Notes: generated by a model from the sequence alone, not told the origin. A stretch of 64,000 bases of DNA from Cynocephalus volans (GCF_027409185.1 NC_084462.1:41364679-41428678); one strand, 5' to 3'. Numbered from the stretch's first letter, positions 23,260 through 34,471 are shown. Translations and numbers: made by a program.

Positions 23260-23432
23260 CAGGCTGGCCCGTGGCTCACTCGGGAGAGTGCGGTGCTGAT
23301 AACACTAAGGCCACGGGTTCGGATCCTATATAGGGGTGGCCGGTTGGCTCACAAGCTGAGTGTGGTGTTGACAACACCAAGCCAAGGGTTGAGATCCCCT
23401 TACCAGTCATCTTTTGGGGAAAAAAAAAAAAA
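23260..23432 (+). mobile_element. Dimeric tRNA-Ile-derived SINE (CYN type)
   Basis: It is flanked by perfect 11-bp duplications GAAATAAGCCA (23,249-23,259; 23,433-23,443). Unit 1 has a tRNA-like GTGGCTCACTCGGGAGAG A box. An anticodon arm GGTGCTGATAACACTAAGG follows, whose loop carries GAT (isoleucine). The B box is GGGTTCGGATCC. After the linker TATATAGGGGTGGCCGG comes a second, related unit (GGTGTTGACAACACCAAGCC, then AGGGTTGAGATCCCC), then CTTTTGGGG and poly-A. This matches my memory of the CYN dimers described in colugos. Confidence 0.92.
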
Positions 23433-23443
23433 GAAATAAGCCA

Positions 23444-23745
23444 GGCACAGAAAGAGAAATACCACGTGTTCTCACTTATATGTAGGAGCTAATAAAAATA
23501 AACAAACAAATATACAAACAAATAAATGGAGGGTGGGGGGGAAGAAGACACAACAATCACAATAATTCCTTGAACTTGTTAAGATAAGTGAACACATATG
23601 ATGTTGATGAGGGGGAGAGGAGGGAAAGGAGGAATTGGTAAAGGGACACGAAAATCAACTACTTTGTATATTGATAAATTAAAATAAAAGTAAAAAAATA
23701 AATACAAATAAAATAAAATATGTCTTTTTATTGCTGAAAAAAAAA
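23444..23745 (+). mobile_element. LINE-1 3'-terminal fragment, right part with A-rich end
   Basis: It starts with GGCACAGAAAGAGAAATACC, passes 'TGTTCTCACTTATATGTAGG' and GGAGGGTGGGGGGGAAGAAG (L1 3'UTR G-rich tract), and ends in A-rich simple sequence. It is low in divergence, so a relatively young L1. Confidence 0.88.
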
Positions 23746-23755
23746 AAAGACATAT
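23718..23755. repeat. Perfect 12-bp inverted repeat at the L1 tail
   Basis: ATATGTCTTTTT (23,718-23,729) is complementary to AAAAAGACATAT (23,744-23,755) with a 14-base spacer. It sits at the junction of the L1 A-rich tail and flanking DNA. Confidence 0.8.
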
Positions 23756-23829
23756 GCCTAATCAGGCATTCTCTCCCTTAACATTTCATTTAAAGCTTTC
23801 CTTTGCTCCCTGTACGTGGTGTTTATGAG

Positions 23830-24010
23830 TGCAGACCTGCATTGGTTACTCTTCTGTTTAACTCACATCTAGCCCTGCAGGCAGGTACTGTCATTTCCAG
23901 TTTCCCAGGTGGGGAAGGCTATCCCTCCATTAAATATCTTGCCCAAGGCTTTACAGTAAAGGAAGGTCTGGATTTAAAAAGGACCTGCAGTCTTTATCTT
24001 TATCAGGAAG
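23830..24010 (+). mobile_element. MIR SINE
   Basis: 'TCATTTCCAGTTTCCCAGGT' and 'ATCTTGCCCAAGGCTTTACA' follow the MIR core (…TTTTACAGATGAGG…CTTGCCCAAGGTCACACAG…). Diverged. Confidence 0.65.
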
Positions 24011-24689
24011 GCTCTTTCTCATACCAAAAGTGCCCACTAGGTTAAATGTAATTTTGCAGAGTCTTTGAAGATGTGTCTGCCTTCCCTGGGCAGCTGCCGT
24101 GGGGACCCATCCCTTTGTATCCATAGGAAAGAGATAAGAAGGTCTGAGGTATCAAACTCTAGAAAACAGCTGTCTTTAGCTATCAGCCCTGTAGTTAATA
24201 GCAAAAACATTTTAAAAACAAGACCATTAACAGTGCCTCACTGAGCCATAGCCATATTGCAGCCCAAGGCAAAGGGAAAAATCAATAATACCAAATCTTA
24301 TCTTTATTTAAGATTTTGATATGCTGTTCATCATGTATTTTTTGCATTAATTTTGATTTTTTAAAGCATTGCATGAAAAGATTATTTATTTTGATTCCTG
24401 AATTATTCAGTGCCTCACCTGTCTTACCGTGCTCCAGCTCTGGTAAAGTAAAAGCATTTTTGTTAAAATTGCGAATAAGTCAAGGATGTCTCTTGGTACC
24501 ATTGTTACTTAACCGCCCAGGGAAGTGCAGGGTGAGGTGGTCAGACAGGATGACCATGCACTGAAAAGAGCAGCAAAGTGGTGACTATTCGACAGGGGTG
24601 TCATTTACCTAGAAAAACATTACCAAGTAAAAACTATTAGGATTTAAAAATACTTTCGTAAGATTTATTTTTATAAGATTGGTATAGCT

Positions 24690-25180
24690 TTTGTCCTACA
24701 TACCAACAATAACTAGGCAGATATGATTGGAGAAAAAATCCATTCATGACATCCACAAAAACAATGTATAAAAGAATCAGGTTAATATGAAACATCTGCA
24801 GCTGTGGAGAAAACTACAAAGCTGCTGAGAGACATTTAAGATGTGAATAAATGGTGAGATATTTCTTAGGTGAAAATGAGTGTAAAGATCTTGTGTTGTA
24901 AGTATGAAAATTTTCTCTAAAGTCTTCTATAATTTAAGGCTATCACAGCTGAAATTTCGTGGAATATTGGGGAAACATGGACCCAGTAAATTTTAAGTTC
25001 CTTTGAAAGAATAAACATGAAAGTCACTGGGGAAGATTTAAAAATAAAGAGGGAGAACTCGCCTTATCTAGTGTTAAAACATACTCTAAAGACATAGTAA
25101 TTAAAATGGTGTAGTACTGTTGCTGGGCAGATAGAAATGGTGTAGACCAGAAAGTACAGAGCAGATCTAAGTTTATGTAA
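24690..25180 (+). mobile_element. LINE-1 ORF2 fragment
   Basis: AAAACTACAAAGCTGCTGAG, 'GTGAATAAATGGTGAGATAT' and TAGTAATTAAAATGGTGTAG correspond to the L1 ORF2 section downstream of the reverse transcriptase. Strongly degraded. Confidence 0.65.
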
Positions 25181-25199
25181 GAATCTAGTATATGATATG

Positions 25200-25292
25200 T
25201 AGGGTGAGCAGTCATTCCAGTTTATGTGTGACTGAGAGGTTTCCTGGGACATGGGACTTTCAGTGTTAAAATTAAGACGGTTGGTCACCCTA
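25200..25292. mobile_element. Small MITE with TAGGGTGA termini
   Basis: A 93-bp segment begins TAGGGTGAGCAG and ends GGTTGGTCACCCTA. The termini are inverted repeats (TAGGGTGAGCA vs TAGGGTGACCA). I recognise the type (gain of TTTCCTGGGACATGGGACTT) but not a reliable family name. Confidence 0.5.
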
Positions 25293-25347
25293 AGGCATGA
25301 GAAAAACACAGTCTACTTAGTAAAGGGTATCAGGATACCTGGGTAAA

Positions 25348-25503
25348 CTAGTGGTGCCCAGACATTGCTGTGCATTGGAATGACCTAGGGAGTCTTTACC
25401 GTACTGATGCCTGGCTCCTACCTGAGACATCCCAGTTTCACTAGTATGAGGTTTAACCTGGCCGTCAGGATCTTTGATGGGTGGCAAAGTTTGAAGATCA
25501 CTG
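25348..25503. mobile_element. MER5-type hAT-Charlie MITE
   Basis: 'CTAGTGGTGCCCAGACATTG' and, at the other end, GGCAAAGTTTGAAGATCACTG are hAT-type inverted termini with the MER5 interior 'ACTGATGCCTGGCTCCTACC'. Confidence 0.7.
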
Positions 25504-26632
25504 GGATGACCATTAGAGGGAACACTGAGCTGCTTTCTGCCTTATATGTGTCTACTTTTCAGATGAGTTAAATTTTTAAATGTAAAGAATGAAGGATACC
25601 AGAGAGTGGCCAGATTTGCTTCCTGAAAGGGAAAGTGTTTGGCCCCTCCCATGAGAAGTCTGGAACCTTGCAGCCGGGAGTGGAGTGCAGCGTGCAGACC
25701 CAGGGAGTTTCAGGGGAGCCCCTGTTTGCTGTGGCTCCAGAGCAGGCAGGCAGGTCTGGTTGAGGACAGCCCATCTCTGCCCACACCTAGAAAACAGGCG
25801 CCTCCATGCATCTCAACAATGAAGTCCCAAACAGCCAACCCCACTGCTGCCAGCTCACCAGAAAATCACCTCCCACCAAACCTAATAGTGCCTGGAAATT
25901 TGCCACTCGCCAAGAGACCCGCACTCGTGTCTCAGTACCCTTTGTCGCCAGAAGGAGCTAAGGTCACATGCCGTATGTTGCTGAAAACTGAATTAATGTT
26001 TTGGAAGGTCTAAATTATACCATGCAGAAAAAATACGGTGAAATGGTGTTACGAGTGAAAAATTGGAGGACAAATCCCAGAGATATTCCAGAAGGAGAAA
26101 AAGGCCGTGAGAGAAAAAAATGAAAAAGCAGTAACAGGAAGCTTTCTGCAGTTAATGTAAAATGTGGTGCTTGGTGTGGAAAGCGCTCACCAAATGAATT
26201 CCACGTGGAATTAATGGAAAAAGACCCTCATCCAGACTTGCCCCGATGGAGTTTCTGAACACTGAGGGTGGAGAGAAAATTGTAAAGCTTTCAGACAGAA
26301 GGAACAGGTTTTCACCAAGGTGAAAAGAATTGGATTGGAATTAAACTGCACATCTACCAGGGCGTGAGCTAGAAGACTATGGAGCAGTGTTAGCAGACGT
26401 TGCCAATAATTACGCAGCCCAGGAGTGTCCTACCCAGCAAAGACACCATTCCATTGGGAGCAGAAGCAGTTCATAGACACAAGAGGAGGATTAGCTCCTC
26501 ACTAGACAACCGAACGGTGCAGTTATTCTAATGATATAAAAATGAAATCACAACAAATACTTTAATTGAAAGAAATACAAAAAGTATAGGAAGCAGTGGT
26601 GAGCAATTATAGTTCAAATTACATGGTTGCTG

Positions 26633-26783
26633 GGCCGAGCCCGTGGCGCACTTGGTAGAGTGCGGCGCTAGGAGCGCTGCGACGCTCCCGCCGCGGGTTC
26701 GGATCCTATATAGGAATGGCCGGTGCACTCACTGACTGAGTGCCGGTCACGAAAAAGACAAAAAAAAAAAAAAAAAAAAAAAA
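26633..26783 (+). mobile_element. tRNA-derived SINE (CYN-related, GC-rich subtype)
   Basis: Second copy of the subtype at 20,959. It is bounded by perfect ATTACATGGTTGCTG duplications (26,618-26,632; 26,784-26,798). The head GGCCGAGCCCGTGGCGCACT, B box GGGTTCGGATCC, linker TATATAGGAATGGCCGG, short second unit and long poly-A are all intact. GGAGCG and CGCTCC form an extra stem between the A and B boxes, replacing the tRNA anticodon arm seen in the tRNA-Ile type. Confidence 0.92.
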
Positions 26784-28214
26784 ATTACATGGTTGCTGTA
26801 CACCTAGAATAAATTATTCTGAAAATATTTGAAGGCTTGGAGAGAGAACAGGAAACACCGGTGGAAATAAATGCCCAGTTCTGCTCTGGTTCTTCTACAG
26901 TGCCACCTCAGTGTTTGGGCTTTTAAAAACCTGGGTGATGTATTACTCAGATCAGGAACTGTTCCTTGTTACTGTAATGTGTGTATAAAGGACATGAGTC
27001 TTATATAAAGTCCTTAAGTCTTATGTTGACCTAGAAGGTATTTGACATGGGTGTGGATATGCTTATGTCTATGTGCATGTACAGATTTTATCCCCAAAAT
27101 GACATAGAATTTGCGGTTAAGATAGCAAGAGTACTGTGCACTATAGTTTATTCTCTGACAAGGGGACCTGCACTGTGCATGGCCCAGTGTCAGGCCCTGG
27201 GGAGGTGAAGGGACACTGTAGAAATGGTGCCACTCCCCTAGGAACAGGAGCTGTGGGCTCACGTTCCAGTAACTGCTGGCACCCTTTGCCCTGCACTACC
27301 TGACAGTCCAGGCATGCGAATTTGGTCACATGTTAGCCACTGCCTTCAGCACGTGCTTTGGAGAGACCACTCTGGGGATTCTGTTCCTGGAGACTGTGTC
27401 CAGAAGCATTGGGTTGCTGAGTTCCTCATGTCACTTCCAGCCTGTCCCTGTGGTTGGCTGTCCTCTGTGAATGTGAGAAATCTGTTGTAAAGTCAAGGGC
27501 TGCCTTTGAAGCAGCTCAGAGTTCTTGACTGTCTTGTGTCTGCCGCTGTTTTAGTGAACGCTAGACTCCTTGTCCTCTCCCCGTGAACAGGTCTTTGGAA
27601 TTGTCCTGCCAGTTTCAGGGTTTGGGGATGGGGTGACTCTCAAGACGTTCAGACCCTACAGGGTCCTTGTCAGTGGGGCCCTGCTCTGGGGAAGTGCTAT
27701 GGATCTCTCAGGATCTAGTGGTGTTAGGAGACGCGGCCATTCATGAGCCCCTGTGGGCTTTGGAGAAAACACTGCCTCTGTTGGTGGTGAACTTGCCAGA
27801 GTGAATTCACACGTTGGGAGCATGAGTCTACTTCAGTAACTGTGCTCACACTCTGAGTGTCTGCACTGGGTGAAAACAATTATCTCCTTCTCAGTTCTTC
27901 TGGAACTATTGGGAATGCTGTGACTGTGACCATCTGGTAAACCCAGTCTCACAGCAAGACATATTTGAGCTGTGCTGGGAGCTCTAGGTACACAGAAAAG
28001 GAAAGCCCTTTAGTTGATGACCTCCCTGGGGAGACAGGAAGGAGGGAGGAGGATGCACATGAGGCAGGCTCAGGGCCTGGGCAGTGACTGCCACAAGGTC
28101 ATGGTGGTCCCTCCCTCCCCAGCCAGTCTGACCCCGGATGCCGTTCCTTCAACCACCCAGATCTCGCTGGGCCTCTGCTCCTCTCTCATCTCCACTGTTT
28201 CTGTTTAAGCTCTC

Positions 28215-28500
28215 ATTTCTTTTTTTAAAAAATTTTTTAGTTTTTTAATTGTGGTAAAATAGACATAACATAAAATTTACCATTTTAACTATTTTTCTGT
28301 GGACAAGCTCTCATTGCTTAACTGGACAACTGGGATAAATTTTTAAAAACAAATGAACTATGATGTGAACAAAAAGCCACGTGTAAAGGAAAAGTACAGT
28401 TTAAAAAGCAAACATTTGGGTCACCACTCAGCTTGAGATAGAACATTGACCAGACTTTTGACTGCCCCCTGTGCCTTTTTCCTCATCTAGCACCTTGCCG
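28215..28500 (-). mobile_element. LINE-1 3'UTR-like fragment
   Basis: 'GTGGTAAAATAGACATAACA' and AAAATTTACCATTTTAACTA are the reversed terminal sequence of L1M elements. 'TTTGGGTCACCACTCAGCTT' and the region to 28,500 appear to continue it. Moderately diverged. Confidence 0.7.
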
Positions 28501-29408
28501 TCCCCTTGGGGACTGGGATAGGCTCTCACTGGTCCCACCTTCCTCCAATTTCTGTCCCCCAGTATCTCCTCCAGGCTGGGCCCTGAGAGATGGGGCTAAA
28601 AGAGAAATCCTGTGTGTCATGCGCCTGCTGAAAATCGCCCAATGAGTCTGTGTGGTTTGGGGGATGAGGTGCAAAGTTCTGGGCAGTGGGGTTCAGGCCA
28701 TCCCCAGTTTGGACCCGTGGGACCATTGCAGCACCTAGTGGCACCGTGATGCGTGCCCTGCAAGCTGCATTGCACCTTTGGTCCCTCTTCGCCCCTTGGC
28801 CAGACAGTGCCCTCTGTCCTCCTGCCAGAGCCCTCAAGCCCACCACGCTGGGACTTGAGCTGAGCTTCTCTGGACGTTGCTCAGCTAGGGCAGTTCCTGC
28901 AAATCCTTCCCTGGGTGAATGCTGTTTGGTTTGGAGGGAGGAGGAGAGGACGGGCCGAGCCTGTAGGGAACAGGGACGACAGATTTAGACTAGGAATATT
29001 TAATATCCATTCTCATTGGCCTTCATAATGTCTTCTGAATGGAAGCTTCTCTTTTTCTTTTTGAGAGCAAATAACCTGATCTTATGGCCATTTGTCTTGA
29101 TCACCTGGGCTGCCCAAACTGAGTGGGCATTTTACAGAAGTCAGGAATGAGCTGGTGGCTCCAGGGAAGAGGCTGGCACCTGGTGGGCTGTTGGTGCCTC
29201 CCCAAGCCCCCCTTCCTCCAGCCGTGCATGTCCCCGCTTCTCTCAGGCACGGACACACGTTGTTCTGACACACGAGTCAGCAGGGGTGGAGCGTTACATT
29301 ATTTGAGCAGATGTGTGTTGCTGTTGCTCTGGGAGCTCACGGGTGGGAGACGCCGAGGCTGGGGAGTGCTGGGTTCTGACTCTGTCCTTTCCACCCTTCC
29401 TTCCCCAG

Positions 29409-29448
29409 TGGCTGCCTCCAGGTGATGATGGCCGTGTGAGTGTCCGCC
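29409..29448 (+). other. APBA2: APBA2 5'UTR part of first coding exon, with splice acceptor
   Basis: The exon begins after a pyrimidine-rich tract ending CCTTCCCCAG (AG at 29,407-29,408). Forty untranslated bases precede the start codon. A TGA at 29,437-29,439 lies in frame four codons before the ATG, which rules out a longer N-terminus through this exon. Confidence 0.85.
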
Positions 29449-30414
29449 ATGGCCCACCGGAAGCGTCAGAGCACGGCGAGCAGCATGTTGGACCACAGAG
29501 CTCGGCCGGTCCCTGTCCCCCACAGCCAGGAGCCTGAGAGTGAGGACACAGAGCTGCCCCTGGAGGGGTACGTTCCCACAGGCCTGGAGCTGGCCACCCT
29601 GCGGCCAGAGAGCCCCACGCCTGAGGAGCCGGAGTGCCACAACCACAGCCCCGATGGGGACTCAAGCTCCGACTATGTGAACAACACGTCAGAGGAGGAA
29701 GACTATGACGAGGGCCTCCCCGAGGAGGAGGAGGGTGTGACCTACTACATCCGCTACTGCCCCGAGGACGACAGCTACCTGGAGGGCATGGACTGCAATG
29801 GCGAGGAGTACCTGGCCCATGGCGTGCACCATGTGGACACTGACGAGTGCCAGGAGGCACTGGAGGAGTGGACGGACTCGGCAGGCCCGCACCCCCACAG
29901 CCATGGGGCTGAAGGCAGTCAGGACTACCCGGACAGCCACCTGCCCATCCCTGAGGACGAGCCCTCCGTCCTGGAGGCCCATGGCCAGGAAGAAGGCGGC
30001 CACTACTGCCCCAGCAAAGAGGGCTACCAGGACTACTACCCCTCGGAGGCCAACGGGAACGCAAGCAGCGCCTCCCCCTACCGCCTGAGGCGCGGGGACG
30101 GGGACTTGGAGGACCAGGAGGAGGACATTGACCAGATCGTGGCCGAGATCAAGATGAGCTTGAGCATGACCAGCATCGCCAGCGCCAGCGAGGCCAGTCC
30201 TGAGCACATGCCCACGCAGGGGCCCGAACCAGGTCCTGGGGACTCCATAGAGGCCTGTCCACCCAGCGAGGCCAGCTGCACCCCCAGCAGGCACGAGGGA
30301 AGGCCCAAGTCACTGAACCTCCCTCCTGAGGCCAAGCACCCTGGAGAGCCGCAGAGAGGCTTCAAGGCCAAGAGCAGGACCCCAGAGGAGAGGCCAAAGT
30401 GGCCCCAAGAGCAG
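29449..30414 (+). CDS. APBA2: APBA2 coding exon 1 (residues 1-322), Mint2/X11-like neuronal adaptor
   Basis: This exon encodes the N-terminal 322 residues of amyloid-beta precursor protein-binding family A member 2. APBA2 is a cytosolic adaptor that binds the APP tail and Munc18 at synapses. It begins [20 protein letters not shown] at an ATG in a CCGCC context. The product has an acidic block (residues about 81-96, [11 protein letters not shown] then EEEE) and the conserved [15 protein letters not shown] segment (about 228-242), which lies in the Munc18-interacting region of the Mint family. The exon ends in phase 0 at GAGCAG|GTAGGA, and the open frame that runs on to 30,657 is intronic read-through. 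The CASK-binding region peculiar to Mint1 is not seen. The match to human APBA2 is close throughout. A short stretch near residue 254 (MPTQ) may be extra relative to human, from memory. Confidence 0.97.
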
Positions 30415-30659
30415 GTAGGATTCAGGCTGACCTCAGGGAAGGGAATGGAGGGTCCAGAAAGCAAGGGACATTCTGGTGTCCATGTGGCCACCTCCCACCC
30501 CCCAGGTGGTGTTCTCAGGTCAACAGGGCAGTGGCAAGGACACAGGGTTGCTGGTATTCATGCTATGCTGCAGATAGTGGCAGGAGGCCCCGGTGACAAG
30601 GGGAGGAGCCGCAGTGCATTTCCCAAGGGCCTTCATATCCGGGTGACACATTTCTGACA

Positions 30660-30840
30660 GTCCAGGGGCCTTGGCCTGATGGGCAATTAGCTGTGAATAA
30701 TTGTTTTGAAAATAATTATTTGAAGGTTTGATGAAGTCTTGGAGAAGAAATGCATGCTAATGAGGGCGATGGATATAAGCATAACTATATTTTCTTTTAC
30801 TTATTGCAAAGTACATGTGTATTCTAATAAACACATTTGA
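30660..30840. other. AT-rich unique block, candidate conserved noncoding element
   Basis: It contains clustered ATTA/AATTA/AATAATTATT motifs (e.g. GGGCAATTAGCTGTGAATAA and AAAATAATTATTTGAAGG) typical of homeodomain-bound noncoding elements. It does not resemble a repeat I know. Function is inferred from composition only. Confidence 0.3.
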
Positions 30841-30853
30841 AAAGCTGCCTTTC

Positions 30854-30880
30854 CAAAAAAACAAAAAAACAAAAAAAACA
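30854..30880. repeat. A-rich simple repeat (A6-8C)n
   Basis: AAAAAAACAAAAAAACAAAA and following bases; low-complexity tract. Confidence 0.9.
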
Positions 30881-32284
30881 AAAGCCCACTGTGAGTAAAG
30901 AAGATGTGATTATTGGACTTGTGTAAAGGAACTTCTATTTAGCCAATTCTGTGGGCCGCTTTTGTATTTTTTAAAGCCTTAATTTTTTTTTTCTTGGAAG
31001 AGTTAAAGAGTTTGAAAAAATATACATATAGTGAGAGCTTGTTTGGGACATAAATCGTATTGACTTGCTGTTAGATTTCCAGCACTTGCATTTTGATTCC
31101 TTTTGTCCTTTCTAAAGATTCTTAAGCACCAGTTGACTTCACTTTGGAGGTGTTCCTGTCATTCACAGCAATTCTGCAGGCACTGGTGCTGTGGATGTAA
31201 AGAAACTGCTATTGTACTAGCGGATGTGGGGGGAACACACCCCAAAGGGCTGATGGCTCTGGGCCCTGGTCTGGGCTTTAGGCCAAAGCACTGCCGTCTC
31301 TCTTCAGTCTTGTGAAGGCTGGACTCATCCCCCAGCAATGGCAATGGCACCACAGGGATGGATGTGGGCTGCACAGAGCAGTGACATACTGCATCTTGTT
31401 GTATGAATGGCTTTCCTGGCAAAGTTCCTGTCAAGGGGAAATTATCTTTAGAGCCTGGTGGGGAGTGAGTAAGACCTGTTTTGCTGTTTTCATGCTTCAT
31501 GTTAACCAGAGTAATTGGAGTGAAAACCCACAGAGCTCTGGGTAGGAGAGTTGGGGAGGAATGAATGCATGATGGTGGTGGTGGCTGTTTAAGAGGGCAG
31601 GTGGAGGGGGCAGGGCCAGGAGGAGGCAGTTCTTCAGAGAAAAGGCAAATGGAGAAGCAGGTAGCTTCTCTCCCTAAGGAGAGGGTGTCCTTGAAGCAGA
31701 TGCTCTTATCCAGGACACTGGAGAAGCTCATTTAAGCTGGTAAATGACTGTATAGCTTTTTAAAATTTAATTCATTCATTCACTCATTTGTTCACAAATT
31801 AATTCCATCAAGGGGAGCAGTTGGCAGTTCCCAGCCCAGGGCCCTGATGAAGTGGGCCCTGTGTACTCCTTCTGGGGACTCTGTTGGGCCAGGATGCACA
31901 TGGGCAGAGTCTTTGCATCCTGCAGACCTGAGCAGCCCATTTCACATGAGAAACTCTTTGAAATTTGACCAACAAGTGCCACTGGTGATAGAAATCATCT
32001 TGAAAGCAAGATTCTATATGAAGGATGTACACTGGGAAATTTGGTGATGCCTTGTTTGAAATCACATCCTGCTTTTCTAAAAGGATTTCCTTACTCCCCC
32101 GGGGACAGCCACACTGTGCCAGGAGCCGGCAAAGGCCTGGCCTCAGCAGGTGCACAGCACACCTGAATCTGGAGTTCATGCTCTGTTCCCAATGCCATCT
32201 GCAGTTAGTGTAGCGGTGCCCACAGTTGAAGCTGCAGTATATAAAAAATCCTGAGAAGGGAGAAATGGGCACCACTGGCCACCT

Positions 32285-32410
32285 AGATGTTTAGACTGTG
32301 GCTTCTTCAAGTGTGGTCCGTGGTCCAGCAGCACCGGCATCCAGAACTGCTAAATCCCAATCTGAGTGTCAACGTGCTCCCATTGGAGGAGCGATGCTGT
32401 AGGAGACCTC
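32285..32410. mobile_element. hAT-Charlie (MER5B-like) remnant
   Basis: 'TCTTCAAGTGTGGTCCGTGG' followed by CCAGCAGCACCGGCATCCAG matches the AAGTGTGGTCCCTGGACCAGCAGCATCAGCATCA pattern of this hAT MITE. The far end is missing or diverged. Confidence 0.7.
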
Positions 32411-32694
32411 AGGTGGAGGGAGAATCACACAGCATCCCTCATCTCTCTCCCACTCATTTTAAAGCTTGAAAAATTATGTGGTGGAGGTGTCTAAGAATTC
32501 CGCCCAGCATTTATTTAGTCACTGCATGTAGTACGATACGATTAGAAATGGGAACATGAAAAATACGTTCCCCTTGGTCTCTGCCACCCTAACAGATAAG
32601 CTGCTTTTGTTTTTCTATGTCCCTTTCACACTACAGCACTGAGCATAAACAGTGTGCGTAGTGGCCTCTGTAGCCCAGATGTAATTTTGTCATC

Positions 32695-32945
32695 CAGCTT
32701 TAAAAACCTGATGTGTTATAAACATTTCTCCATGTTGACTTGTAATTTTCAGGATTATTTTTACTGACCTTGTTTCATCGGGCGATGTGCTGAATGGTGT
32801 ATTTGTCTGTACATAGCCTGCTGTGGAGCCTGCAGGCTGTGGCTGCATGGCATTTTCTCTTACACATGAGGCTGACATGGACATCTCTGTACAAATCTTT
32901 TCCTTCTTTTGGTTTATTACCTGAGGATAAATTCCTGCGCTGAGC
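32695..32945 (-). mobile_element. Ancient L1-like fragment
   Basis: 'TAAACATTTCTCCATGTTGA' and 'TTACCTGAGGATAAATTCCT' read like the reversed end of old L1M/L1ME elements. Low identity. Confidence 0.45.
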
Positions 32946-34471
32946 ATCAACATCGTCCATTTCCCCACAGTGATCTCATCCGATTGTTTCTCCTCTCCTG
33001 TGAATGTTTGATTTGTGCTCTTTGTCTCTGGGGTTCTGACACTTTTCCGTCTCACAGGAGCACGGCACACACTAGAAGTGGCACTTTTGGCTGCAGGTAT
33101 TTGCTTTAGTATGTTTTCTTTTAAATTTTGGTCATATTATTTTCATCACCTCTGCGGCGTTTTAAGATGTCGGGGACTCATCTGGCACACTTCTACCTCC
33201 TTTGGGTACGGAGAGATTTAATTGGATCGTTCCTTCTTCCCAAACTTGTGGGGGTGGTGAACTCACAGAGGGCATGGCTTTAGGCTGGCCGAAATGAAAA
33301 ATGAGCCGCTCATGCAGTAGGAAGTGGCATGTGTGGCCTTTGGAACGCTCTTGTGCTGTAGGATGCTGTGCACTCTGAAAAGGCTCCAGTTTTCAGACAG
33401 TTCTCCCACCTGTGCCAGTCCAGTGAGACCAAGAGGTCTGCATTAGGGGGAGGGCATGTAGTCAGAGACACAAAAGAGATGGACTTTCTAAAATTGTAGG
33501 AAGACAAGATGGGAAACAGAAGAAATCTATATATGAATATTTTAATTTTTTTAAAAAAAGTATTATTTCAAAGTAATGCATGTTTATTGAGGAAAATTTA
33601 GAAGATATATGCAAAAAATGTTTTGCCATGGAGCATTGTAGACTTCCATTGTAGAGACGTTTCAAGTCAAAGAGACAAACTACGTATCTTGGGAAACATA
33701 GGCCAGGATTTCCCAGAGTGTGCTCTTAGAGGCGTTCTGTGAACGCAGTCCAGTTTGATCCTTATTATTCATGGCTTCTGTATTTGCGAACTTGCTCACT
33801 CCCTAAACTTTATGTGTAACCCTGAAATCAATACTTGTGTCACTGTTGCGGTCATTTGCAGACATGGACGAGATGGGAAAAATGTGAGTCCCCAACTCGC
33901 GTGTTCCTGGTCTAGGCTGAACAAGGCTCTGGCTTTCTGCTGTAGCTCATGCTGGAAACAAGGGTCCTTTCCACTGTCTACTTAGTGCCTTGTTTTTTGC
34001 ATTTTTGTGCTTTTTGTTGATGATTTTTTTGTTGATGGTGATAAAAGGGCCCCCAAGTGTAGTGCTGAGTTCCTAAGTGTAAAGACCATGTACCTGTGGA
34101 GATGACACATGGTCAGCCAAGCTTCCTTCAGGCATGAGGGGCGGTGCTGGTGGCCGTAAGTTCAAGATTAATGAATCAACAATATGATACATCTAGTAAA
34201 AGGAAGAGGAAATTTGCTGGTTTGTGAGGACACTCTAGAAAGTGCTAAAATAAGTGTAGTGTGTGATGAAATTATGGAAAAGATGGAAAAGTGACTAAAT
34301 TTGCAGATTCATGGGATGACAACTGATATAAAAAAGCATAGTGGACAGGCTGAAAACCCAAGAAATTTGTGGTCTTGTGGGCCAGAGTTGGGGAAATGTT
34401 AAATTCTTCTCAGATAGTGTTTTACTATAAAGAAATACTGCATATAATTAATTATTTGTAAGAAATATATA

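Larger units (their letters stand above)
1..29408 (+). other. APBA2: Sequence upstream of APBA2 coding exon 1, presumed 5'UTR intron
   Basis: The first coding exon is preceded by a splice acceptor at 29,407-29,408, so the sequence immediately upstream is intron. I see no further exon, promoter or CpG island in 1-29,408, so the whole stretch is inferred to be one intron or part of one. Stretches in which I recognise nothing specific are 1-260, 1,571-2,560, 8,731-9,226, 11,030-12,100, 17,133-19,190, 21,561-22,234, 22,627-23,104, 24,011-24,690, 25,504-26,615 and 26,799-28,214. An unrecognised noncoding 5' exon could lie in any of these. Confidence 0.6.

Noticed and set aside
23260..23432. Functional tRNA-Ile gene
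   Set aside because: The A and B boxes and the GAT anticodon are present but the acceptor stem is not intact. A linker, second unit, poly-A and TSD follow, so it is a SINE.
29123..29425. Additional upstream coding exon or alternative N-terminus joined to APBA2
   Set aside because: An in-frame stop at 29,437-29,439 separates it from the start codon, and the known family start is at 29,449.
29294..30064. 256-codon minus-strand open frame, and a 201-codon one at 29,689-30,294
   Set aside because: They are antisense to the GC-rich APBA2 exon. Low stop density comes from the sense coding constraint, and the translations are low-complexity P/G/R-rich without motifs.
30415..30657. Extension of the APBA2 exon 1 frame to the stop at 30,657
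   Set aside because: A GTAGGA donor at 30,415 and exact continuation of the protein in exon 2 show this is intron read-through. An intron-retention isoform is possible but unsupported.
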